Source: Asterias rubens
Taxonomy: Eukaryota; Echinodermata; Asteroidea; Forcipulatida; Asteriidae
Direction of reading: 5' to 3'
Assembly: GCF_902459465.1 (NCBI RefSeq)
Contig: NC_047066.1
Location: 20,029,047-20,093,046, forward strand
DNA: 64,000 nt
In this document: one piece after another, positions 1-10,800 of the stretch
Layout: each line of letters begins with the position of its first letter
Numbering within the stretch: position 1 is the first letter of the stretch
The notes under the pieces: model-generated
Told to the model about the DNA's origin: nothing
Databases searched by the model: none
What the model saw: only the letters and a program-made list of their open reading frames with translations
Position numbers and translations under genes: made by a program

Positions 1-275
1 GTCAGTTTTCCAGTCTTTACCGATCCTGGATCACTCTCATGCACCTTAACGTGTCGTCCATATTCTCTCATTCAGGAGGAAAGTCGGTATTTTTAACTTA
101 GAGGTTTTAAATTTTTCATAGACCATCAACTCATCTCAAATCCCCTTCCCTGCTCATCTCGCCGCTGCCCGATTACACGCATCGTCGGTTTTCCTAATAG
201 AGAGCTGACACAAAGAGACCGTGTGACAATAATATTGTATTATTCATGAGTATTCTGTTTATATCAAGCTTCAGC

Positions 276-632
276 TTTGGTAATTGTCAAAGACCAGTGT
301 TCTCACTTGGTATATCTCAAACTATGCATAAAACAAAAACCCTGTACAAATTTTACCCTTGGTCGGCAAAATTGCGAGAGGAGAATCGTGAAGGAAAAAA
401 CACCATTGTCACACAAGTTGTGTGCTTTCAGATGCCCTGAAATCGAAACCTCAGCTCAGGTATCTTATACATTAAAAAAAAAATTAGTAAGAAATTACGA
501 CTTGCTCAAAAACTACGTTACTTCAGAGGAAGCCATTCCTCACAATATTGTACACTTCAAGCAGCTCTCCATTGTTCGTTCGTTACGAAGTGAAACAAAT
601 ATTTCAAGTATATACCAGAAGTGTCCATCGTT
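276..632 (+). repeat. TTAA-type MITE family, truncated copy
   Basis: It matches the family seen complete at 48734-49114 (GGTAATTGTCAAAGACCAG start, GTGTGCTTTCAGATGC middle, AAAACTACGTTACTTCAGAG near the end). The left terminus and the palindromic core are eroded. Confidence 0.75.
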
Positions 633-1145
633 AGTTTACCATTAGTGACAGTACTTTTCGTAAAAACTCATACCAACTAAAATGTCTCAAAATTAACGAG
701 TGTCGACTAACAACTGAGACAGGCAAACGGTCAGAGTACATTAATTGCTATATTGTCTTATAAGTATCTACGTGCATCTGCTCTCATCAGAAAGATGGTC
801 GATCAATATTTTGTTTAAAACCCAACTCAGCTATACAACTCGTCCATAATTGATTGCAGTTCCCTTCTTCCGGTTACAAAGATAGCTTACAAGGCAGCAA
901 TTAGTGACCATGACAACCGTATCATCAGTATTTTGGGCCTGCGTCATTTCAGGCTCTATGGGTGTGTGCTCTTAATTAGCTTTACTTTATTCACCCAGTT
1001 GATTCTTCTTTTTCAACAAATTGAGCAAATGTAAAGAGATAAACATGCATAGGGAGTTCTAAATTCTCCAACCCATCAGACCATACAGTTAATTAACATG
1101 CACCAGCAAGAATCTCAGGTTTGACAAAACTATCCGGGGCAACTA

Positions 1146-1532
1146 AAGACAGTGGACACTATTGGTAATTGTCAAAGACCAGTCTTCTCATTTGGTGTAT
1201 CTAAATATATGCATAATATAACACACTTGTGGAAATTTGAGCTCAATTGGTCGCCGAAGTTGCGAGATACGAGTGAGAAAAAAACCACCATTGTCACACC
1301 AAGTTGTGTGCTTTCAGATGCTTGATTTCGAGACCTCACATTCTAAACTTGAGGTCTCGAAATAAAATTCGTGGAAAATTACTTCTTTCTCGAAAACTAC
1401 TTCACTTCAGAGGGAGCCGTTTCTCACAATGTTTTATACTGTCAACCTCTCCCCATTACTCGTTACCAAGTGAGGTTTTATGCTGATAATTATTTGGAGT
1501 AATTACCAATAGTGTCCACTGCCTTTAAGCCA
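1146..1532 (+). repeat. TTAA-type MITE family, near full length
   Basis: Terminal inverted repeats: AGACAGTGGACACTATTGG at the left, and its complement ending CCAATAGTGTCCACTGCCTT at the right. A palindromic core (CGAGACCTCA...TGAGGTCTCG) lies at about 1328-1362. The right end abuts TTAA. Confidence 0.85.
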
Positions 1533-2544
1533 ACCAGGATCCTACATCGCGTTAGGCTTTGCATTGCGCACTTGTACGCTCCCATTATTTTCACCTATTG
1601 ACTGCTCATGTATCATACAAAGAATACAAAACAGTTGTCAAAATGATTTTTTACTATACATGTAAACTGTTTTTTTATTAAGACAGAGAGAATATGTACT
1701 TACAGAGTAGTGCCATCTTCAAGATTTTCCCTGCTCCAATTTCACTACAGCAATGTTCCAAAATCACCCCTTCACATCAATTTGCAACACTGATAACCTG
1801 CATGTGTTAAAAGTCTGTAAAATGAAGCAGGCATCCGGATTTTTTGAAACTTACTCGACTCCGCTAGATCATCATTTTATCTATTCAGGTTTGTCCCATC
1901 AAACAATTGCCTGATCTTAGCCACAATGCATTTAAATAAATAGTACTTAAAAAAAATAAGAGTGGAGCACCAAAATATTTTGCACACAGAACACTACCGT
2001 AAACTTACTCTTCATATAAAGTTTTGTCTCTACTCTCTATCATGACTGTCTCCATTTCTATAACATGATCCCTAGTCAGTTCATCTTTGTAAACAGCTTG
2101 GCTGTAAATGAGTTGGCCTCATCTCTTTTCCTGTCGGCAAGTATTTCAATCATCCTGCATATTCAAGAGGTGACTGTTTTGCCCTGGATTACACTTTCAA
2201 TTTACATGCAGTTCGTTCACCGCGTCCTGTCACAATATGTTGCACTCCATCAATGATTTTGCAGTCTTGATTTACCCTTCTTTCTTCACTCCATCAACAT
2301 CCAAGTCTTCCTAGACCAGTCCTGATTCGATTGACAGTGCTGTTAAGGAACACCATCTATACCCAGGCCGATGCTAGAGGTCTTTGATTGGTGTGGGACA
2401 ACTCCAAGAATTAACTCATAGCCACCTAGAGTTTGAGCTAGATTGCAGCATTTGGGACATCATCTGGTGACAACCCATCTTGAAGGTTAAGCCATAGTAT
2501 TTATACCACCTCTAACATCTTGGGTTGAAGACCTGCAAGATCCA

Positions 2545-5500
2545 TCAATTCACCTTAAAAATTCTAGTCCTGCCTCTCTTAAGAGGAGGTTCACCACTTG
2601 GAACGTCATCCTCAAAAGACCGTTTGTCCAAGCTGGCTGTACTGAATATTTTGGCTGCCGTGCCATCTGATAAAATCAATTTCAATCTCTTGTGCTTGTC
2701 AAACTCTTGTGGAGTATTTGCAGAATCGCATGTATTGCCAGTCGATGACAAACCACTGGCTGAAAGTTCGTACGACACCTTGTCATCATTGGAGAGCATC
2801 TGGACATCATTCTGAAGCTCAGAGAGCGAGTCTTTGGTCTGGATGTTCCCCTCTACTTGGCTCTCAACCAAGTCATTCTCTGATGTGATAGTCATGACAA
2901 CTGTCTGCTCCATGTTTTCCAGGGTGCTAACAGAGTCTGTAGGCATCATCATAATACCTTGAATGTTTTGAGATTGGATACTGCCAAGATCTGCTGGTAC
3001 CAGATCCCCATCTGCCGTTGAGACTGACTCTTCCTCACTTGACACTGTCTTGGAAAGCTCTCCCAATTCAGCATAAAGTCTCAGCTGTGCCAGATGGTGG
3101 TGAAGTAGTTGTGTGTGCTCCTCTGATAGATGCTGCACCAGCTCCTGCAGCATGGACTGTTGAACTGTGCCATTTGTTAGACGCTTCAAACTGGAAGAGT
3201 GCATAGCAGTCAGCTGCTGTTTTAAGGCTGTGTTTGTGTTGGAGAAATATTTGACCTAGAGCACAGATTGGACAAAAAGAATGAAATTTATTACAGTGCT
3301 CTGCCTCTAATGTCATTTGGCATAAATCAACAAAACACAATCTGCTTATAATTGTTCTTTACGTAATTCTTGTGAACTAAGGCTGCAAAGCATTCAGAAG
3401 AATTATCTCTGAATATCAAATATAATAGTGGGATATGAACTGTCATCAAAGTTTGGTCAAAACAAACTTAGATCGAGCACTGTTCTCTATCACATGAAAA
3501 TTATGTAAAATTTGTGCATCAAACGAGCTCTTTGAGAAACAAGTGCAATTACCTTAGCCCTCAATCTCTCTATAGTGTCCTTCATCTTCTGCTCTGTCTT
3601 ATTCCACTTTCTCCTCTCCTCTTGTAGTTGTTTCTCAAGCCGTTCCTTCTCATGCAAGAGTGTGAGATTGATGGCGCCACTGTGCTCTGAGAAGCAGGCA
3701 GCTGGACCTGTATCTTCTTTCTCAGACCCTTCGGGGATCTCAATCAGCACTATTGTTTCTGCAAGAGAAATACAATTTTATGGTGGACTCGTTTAGCTTA
3801 ATAGTCTCTGATTAAAGTTAGTAGATCAATGCTGAACCTTCCATGCTATCAAGTGTACTAACAACCCTAACAATAATATTTCCTTCTTTTCTGTTTGTAA
3901 CCTTTAGGGATGAGTGTCACTGCTGACAAACAAGACTGAAACTGGGATCCAGACCTTATCAAGTACATTTAAAAGATAGCAATTCCACCTTGAGCTAACC
4001 TCTGAGTTATAGATGTCCTTGAGCATTTTGTGCTTAAAGTAGATCCAAGAGCACGATTTATCTAAATTTTGAGAAAAGTACAGCATTTTTAATATACATG
4101 TACCAGGTAGACTTTAAAAAGTCTAAATTCAGCTAAATGTATGAACAATGTCTCATCCATGAACCTTGTAAGTTGTACAAGGACATACGTTCATCTCCAT
4201 GGCATGTTCATTAAACTTTACCAAAGTCATATACAAAGTTATAGAGAATCTGAAACAGAGAATCACTGAAAGTTCTTCATTTGTTAACAATTTTTTAGTA
4301 CAGAGAGCCAAATTTCTTTCTGCTCATAAAGCAATCTGTCAGCTCTACTTACATGTTTTCAACAAAAAGATCAGCACTCACCCTCTCCATTGTCAGTGCT
4401 CTGACTAGGAACATCACTTCCCACACACTCAATTTGTTGCCCACTGTTTTCCTCATAGCCTGGGGATGTGTCAACCCTATCTATTCTTCCCTCCATAGAC
4501 TGTACAATGAGGTGCGACTCCAGGCTAGTGCTGTTTGCAACTTGGCTGGTGTAGGATGCCATCGTTTGGTTCACATCCTATGAGATGTAAATGATATTTT
4601 AAGGATAAGTCTTAATGTACTTTTTACCATGCTTATAAGAAAATATACAATGCAAACAGCTTGCATATGTGTTAGGGCTACAAAACTATTAAAGAACTGC
4701 TGTAACAAAATATTTTGCTAATTTCACTATACTACATGTGCACATTTCTCACAAATTACTTTGACAAATACATACATAAAAAGTAAAAACACACATTCTC
4801 AAATATGCATCCCCAGCCCTCTGTGGGAGACATCTTTTGTTCTTTCAATTTTCCCATAAACTTTGTACGCAAAATTGCTCGTTAAACACAAACGGTCTTT
4901 AGAATTTCCCTATTAAGTCCTTTTATTTTTCTGTCAACACAATGGTAAGTATCAGTACCTGAGCAACAACAATTTGTAGCGTGGTCTGTGGGTTGCGGAA
5001 GTGTTGTTTATAATGCTTCATAGCCTCATCTCGTCTATTGAACCCATTATGACAGTGGTAGCAATGCCAGTGGGCACCCTTGAAGTGTTTGAACTGATGG
5101 ATGATTCCGTGGACATCACACATCCGACAGCACCGCAAGATTTTCAACCCTGTTCAGAGAAATTGATCCCCCAAAAAATTAACATTAAAAACTAGTGGTT
5201 TTAAAGTTTGGTTCTTGCAATAGGTTTAAATTGTAATATTATATTCACCACTTGAGTTGTCATTAAGTCCTTCACGGCAATTCTCTGAATTGACATCTCG
5301 AGTTTTGATCTTTCAATAAACTTATATGTAATAAGTGAAATTGATTAATTTCTGCTTTTCACAGACATTTATTTTCTGGAATGATGGTTCACTTTTGATA
5401 CACTCCCTGGCTAATACTTCACAGACTCAAATGTGAAACTCAAATACATTTTACACACATCTAGTGAATCTAGATTACTCACCAGCAAACTCGATTGCCT

Positions 5501-5669
5501 TATCAACATGCTTGACCCTGTAGTGAGCCTTGAGAATGAGCTGGTCATTAAACATGGTCTCCAACGTGCAGAACGGACAATGAAGATGGGGTCCCTTTAT
5601 CGTATAGGAACATTCACTATCCATGCAATGCAGTGGGGTCCAGTCAACTTCAGTGCCTTTCATACGCAC
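2545..5669 (-). CDS. C2H2 zinc-finger / coiled-coil protein, not recognised
   Basis: Five coding exons join in frame to 496 aa: 5681-5483, 5149-4959, 4577-4382, 3758-3553 and 3255-2545 (minus strand, GT-AG introns). The first exon has an acceptor at its 5' edge, so an upstream, probably non-coding, exon exists. I chose the ATG at 5669, six codons into that exon. Seen: two Cys/His clusters at the N-terminus. The first has CPFC followed by HYRVKH; the second has CYHC followed by HYKQH, preceded by a Cys-rich CCRMC stretch. Then come an acidic Ser/Thr-rich linker, a charged coiled coil in the fourth exon (ERLEKQLQEERRKW), a Leu/His/Gln-rich helix (LLHHHLAQLRLYAELGE), and a basic C-terminus (PPLKRGRTRIFK) that looks like a nuclear localisation signal. 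Inference: a nuclear DNA-binding or chromatin protein. I could not match it to a named family member. It lies head to head with the NDH-2 gene. Confidence 0.8.
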
Positions 5670-5747
5670 CGACGGGTGTGCCTACATTAGCATGAAAAGA
5701 CAGTTTTTAGCAAAATTATTCAACATTAGGAATGCTGAATTTTTACA

Positions 5748-5789
5748 GCGCATAGGGACCTCACGGTGATATGCGCTATATAAGAATGG

Positions 5790-5821
<32 letters not shown>

Positions 5822-5960
5822 AAAGTTACCATTTTTGTTGTTTCTATAAATAAGGCTTTCATCATTCATATTTATTTAAATTCAACTGCCTAACTTTGCG
5901 CCTTGAACACCCAGCAGGGTGGATATGTGTGCATTACAAGCCTTATTATTATTATTATTA
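5748..5960. repeat. Short interspersed repeat tail with (ATT)n microsatellites
   Basis: ATGCGCTATATAAGAATGG is followed by (TTA)n at 5798-5820, with a second ATT run at 5940-5962. The 'GCGC..TATATAAG' motif recurs in reverse orientation near 9097 and 20848, so it is probably the 3' end of an interspersed family. Confidence 0.55.
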
Positions 5961-7293
5961 TTAGTTAAAGCAAGGGTACCAGTAATTATAATTAGGCATA
6001 AACAAAGTAGGCAAACTATTTTTAAAATTCTGTACATAACCTATCATTTAATTTTTGTAGCAAACTTTTAAAATTCTGTACCTATCCTAAACTACCATTT
6101 AATTTTTTACCAACCAAGAAAAGTTATTATTAAAAGTTTCTAGTAGGAAACTTATGAGGCGTGCCTCAAAAGTGAACTTAATCACAGATAACTTGGATTG
6201 GTAGCATTATGAGGGAAACTGCAGACAAGGCCTGGGTGAGTGAGCGTGCAGTGCATGCACTGAACCAAAATCACATCAAGGGTGTGTTCTTAGCTCTTCT
6301 AAATGCTCTGTTATAATTATTGGTACAACTTTACAATACAATTACAAAAGACCAATCCAGCTTTACACTTACATAGGTCCCATCATGTTTGTATGCTACA
6401 ATACTTGTATTTCAATACAAAATGGAGGGTAATATATAAAGTATTAAAACAAAACAACAGAGGGCTGCTTTATGAATAAACGCCATGGTCCACCTGGAGG
6501 TAGAACGCGTCGGCTCATCAAGTGTCCGGAAACTGGACAAAAATACTTAAAATTCAACAAAACCAATACATATTTTCGTACTTTGAACGCTTTAAGTTGA
6601 GTTTTGAAAAACTAAATATATACGTACCACATGGATAGACATACTCCCAGAATATTTTACACAAGAGTCGACGACAAGTCCATAAAATCTGTAATAAATG
6701 TGTGATTTTCGTGAAGTTCGTGAAGGCGACTGTGTACACGTCACTTATTTCTGTACCAAACGCATGACGTCATTGCTAGTCTTGTATGAACAGCCGTTAA
6801 AACCGAATGCACTCTCAATGGTGGAAACGCTTGCTGCGCTACACTGATCAAAATAGAAAGCGTGTGTGTTGGAGGCGAGTCTAGTGACAAAAACAAACAG
6901 GTCAAAGGTTGTAAACTAAAAGCACGGGAGAAGTAAACACGGGACATTTGGATCGGAGGCGCTTATAAATCTTTTCCAGTTTCGACTTTGCCTCATAAAT
7001 CAAGGTTTGAGTAATTTTTGTATAGTAATATTAGCGTATAGATAGTTACTATTCACATACGTTAGTTAGTCCGTACTGTCATGACTGCACATGTTCCATT
7101 GTTTGGTATTTTGACTCTTTTTCTATATTTTTAATTTTTACTCAACCATCACGTTCACGGTCAACCAATTTTTTGTAAATTAATCACTGACAAATCATGT
7201 CGGTTTTTTTTGTAGGAAGTACAATTACTAATTGAATAACCTGTTTATATGGTTTCGGTTAGGAAGGACTTGATGTCAAATGTGGAAGACTGT

Positions 7294-7427
7294 TAGACCC
7301 AGTGACTGGGGCGCTAGATTCCCTTTTTCGAAGTTTTGACATTCATTATCGGTCATCTAGATTTTCGAAAAAAAGGAATCTAGCGCCCCAGTCACTGGGT
7401 CTACTAGCGCCCCAGTCACTGGGTCTA
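7294..7427. mobile_element. Foldback MITE, copy 1, with 9-bp target duplication
   Basis: A 134-bp element beginning TAGACCCAGTGACTGGGGCG and ending in its inverted copy. It is flanked by perfect 9-bp direct repeats, GAAGACTGT, at 7285-7293 and 7428-7436. The right terminal repeat is doubled: a 24-bp copy at 7404-7427 follows the first one ending at 7403. Confidence 0.88.
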
Positions 7428-7541
7428 GAAGACTGTAGTGTTTAGTTTGTAAAATTGTGAAGAATAAAGGAGGTCTACAATTTACAAAGATAGCAGCCTC
7501 TCTAGATACTAGCTACTAAAATTAAAAATAATATGCCTAGC

Positions 7542-7664
7542 TAGACCCAGTAACTGGGGCGCTGTACTCCTTTCTTCGAAATTTTGACATTCTCGGTCGT
7601 ACTAGCTCGACCACGAATGTCAAAATTTCAAAAAAGGAGTACAGCGCACCAGTTAGTGGGTCTA
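7542..7664. mobile_element. Foldback MITE, copy 2, with 9-bp target duplication
   Basis: A 123-bp palindromic element of the same family as 7294-7427. It begins TAGACCCAGTAACTGG and ends CCAGTTAGTGGGTCTA, with perfect 9-bp direct repeats ATGCCTAGC at 7533-7541 and 7665-7673. No coding capacity. A 9-bp duplication is typical of Mutator-like transposition, but that assignment is inference. Confidence 0.88.
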
Positions 7665-7850
7665 ATGCCTAGCTAAGTTAGTGTGTGTTGTTAAACTTTG
7701 TAGGCTGTAGGCCTGTATGCAGATTCGTGACTGTACATGATTTCATTTACAAAATACTCAATCCCATTTCGAGTCCATTCTTTTTTCTATTCCATTCTAC
7801 AGATTTGATGGACAATTGTTGACTGAACGAACCCCAAGAAACCACAAGAA

Positions 7851-10800
7851 ATGTTTGTGTTTGCCTTCCCCCGCAAGATAACCCAGGGCTTATTCTGCCA
7901 TCGGCATCTATCATCCCCACTACCCAAGATCATTCAACAAATTAGTGTTTGTCATGGTTCGTCAGCAGCAAATGTGAAGAGAAAGAAACTTGTGATATTA
8001 GGGACAGGATGGGCCAGCTACAGTGTCCTAAAAAGTGTCAATAAAAAACTTTATGACGTCATTGTCGTAAGTCCGCGTAATCATTTTTTGTTCACACCAT
8101 TACTGGCCAGTACAACTGTTGGGACGCTGGAGTTCAGGTTAGTTTTCAAGGCAAGAATAAGAACCTAATATTTAGATTAGAAATCTTTAGTAATAAGAGA
8201 CGTAGAAAGATCCATAAGCTGACCCTTTTCCTACTCCAGGTAAAATTTTCAAAGAAGTTTACCACTGCTTTGAAATCATTCAAATCAATAGCTGCAATAA
8301 TCGTAACCCTCCATCCTGCTGACATTCAAGAAAGGAGGATTGATATTATATTTGTTTGTTTGTTTAGATGATCTTCCAATCGAGGGAACTCAGCAAACTC
8401 CCACCAGGGAATAACACCAAGTTGGCAACAGCCAATCTCTCTCAAACAAACATTGGTTTAACGTCTATGATTATGAATTGCACAAATCAAGAAATTCTGA
8501 TTTAGTAACTAGACGACAATATTTATTCTAGCCATTGTGAAGTACGCTGGCGGCTTGAAGGAAAGCATGCTGTTATACATATCATTTAAAACCACTGGAT
8601 GGTTGAGAGTAAGAGGGTTAACTATGTACTGTGTAGTAGAAGCATTCGTTACATGATATCACAGGCAAGCATAATTTAACATTGAAAATCACATTGGGTG
8701 ATATTGATTGGTCAGACTGATTTACACTTTGTCTTCTTTGCATTCACAGGAGCATCATTGAACCCATTCGAAACACAGGTTTTAGACAGACGGATCACTT
8801 CCATTTGAGTGAAGCCGTTGGGATCGATGTGGGAAAAAAGGTACTCAGCATGTAGTTTAAGTTCAATGTCCTATCCCTGACCCGTATACCTCCTTCCACA
8901 CAAGCCTTCACTTTCCATTAAAATGGGGAATCAAACTTCAAGTTAGTTTTCAAACTGTCAAAATGCTCCGACCAACCATGCCAACCATTTGTATTTGATT
9001 CCTTTTTGGATTTTGTTTAAATCCAAGTTGCAAACATTTTACAATGTGGCTTTAAAAGAAAAAAAAGTGTATTAATACATTGTATAATATTGAAGTCTTA
9101 TATAGCGCACGTATCTACCAAGCAAGGTACTCAAGGCGCTGAGTATATACAAACTTTCAGAAAGATAGGTAATTGCAGTGATGAATTTTGAGACCCAATT
9201 ATTTAGCACCTTATAAGGGTTTACAAGGTGTATCAATACATTGTATACAGCTTTTGTTGTTGTGTGAAGGGCAATGATTATGCTGCGCATGACGCCACGT
9301 TTTAAGGCCATGTTTGACACAGACAAGTTACAGGAATAAAAGTTTAGAATTAAATTCATTGTTCAGCCATCTGGCCTTCAGATTGATTACACTGTTCTTT
9401 CCTTCTTGCCTCAATGCTCATCAACTCTCTAGTTCTTCACACCCCATCGATCCAATACCTTGTCAAAGGTGTTTTTTTCTCTTTCTATTATATTGTAGGA
9501 ACTTTACTGTCAGAGTGTGCTGAAACCTGAATTGACATACAACATTGAATATGACAAGTTGGTCATTGGAGTAGGAGCTGTCAGTAATACATTTGGCGTT
9601 CCAGGCGTCTCAGAACATGCTTTCTTCCTCAAGGTATTGAAAAAAAAAAGAACAAACCATCTTTTTGAAGACGATCAGAGTATGCTGATCAAAACGTTGG
9701 GTTGTCAACCACCTGTTCTCCTCAGAACCAACACTACTCAAAAGAGATTTACACATGGTGATGCCACAATTACCTCACCCAATTTGTGTAGGTTATCAGT
9801 ATTGCTTAAATCCATATAAATGTATTTGAAAATCTATTCAAATTCATCATCTGGTTGTGTTTGATTTTGAGAGACATCGTAAAAGTTAATGAACTCATCA
9901 CCCTGAGAAAGACATTTCATTATTCTTTAAGAAGTTGCATCTATTTTGGTTAACAGGAGGTACAAGATGCCCGCGCTATACGAAACCGCATCCTCAATAA
10001 CTTCGAGTTGGCACTGCATCCGAGCATCTCCAAAGAGGAGAGAAGACGACTTCTTCACATTATCATTGTAGGAGGTGGGCCAACAGGGGTGGAGTTTGGG
10101 GCTGAACTGTATGACTTTGTCAGGGAGGTGAGGTTTGGTGAAGGTTTGTCTGGGAAGATTTTCCCCATGACCGTTTTTATCTTCATACCGCGGCCTATAA
10201 GTTATGTCTTTACCTAACCTAAGGTAAAATGCACAACCTTTAAAGGGAAATTACACCCTTTTTTTTTAAGTTGTTTGATTGTTTTAATTCTAAACAAATA
10301 TTGATTATATACGATAAAACTAACCTGTGCAAAACTTAATTTCAAAAGTTGGTAGCGTTTCTGGAATATCACCAAAAACCAGAGTGGTTTTGTCCTCACA
10401 GGAAGAATAAACTATTAATGAAATACACAATCTGAGAAGCGTTACTGTCAGTAATGCATCTCAGATTCAAATTTTTGGGGATAAAAACATTTATAATATT
10501 CCATAACCACAATACTCCAAAGTAAAATGATACTCAAAATGTTTTATACCAACAAAAGCTACTGTACTTCTTACAAGTAAGTTTTGAGTGCCGTTAAATT
10601 TAAGAGTGATTACCAATTGTATATCTTCCCTTGAATCCCCTTCTTCCACCATAGGATGTCTCCCGTCTTTATAAGGAGGAGCAAAACCTAATCCGTGTCT
10701 CACTCATTGAGGGGAGGCAGATCCTCTCCTCCTTCACTCCTAAGCAACAAGAGTACGCCACCTCTAAGATCAGCTCCCGATCACAGATGGAGTTGATCAA

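Larger units (their letters stand above)
1..2544. other. Non-coding stretch downstream of the zinc-finger gene
   Basis: I see no conserved coding sequence. The stretch holds one partial and one near-complete copy of the TTAA-flanked MITE family, and short open frames that fall inside those repeats. The remainder is AT-rich and unassigned; it may include the 3' UTR of the zinc-finger gene next to 2545. Confidence 0.6.
5682..7850. promoter_or_regulatory. Divergent intergenic region between the zinc-finger and NDH-2 genes
   Basis: It lies between two genes transcribed outward, so it should carry both promoters and their 5' UTR exons. No TATA box can be placed with confidence. It contains ATT microsatellites and two foldback elements on the NDH-2 side. 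The 5' non-coding exon of the zinc-finger gene must lie here. Confidence 0.5.

Noticed and set aside
6490-6540. Upstream coding exon of the zinc-finger gene (minus-strand ATG followed by a GTGGAC donor)
   Set aside because: Its phase does not join the next exon in frame. It may be non-coding 5' UTR at most.
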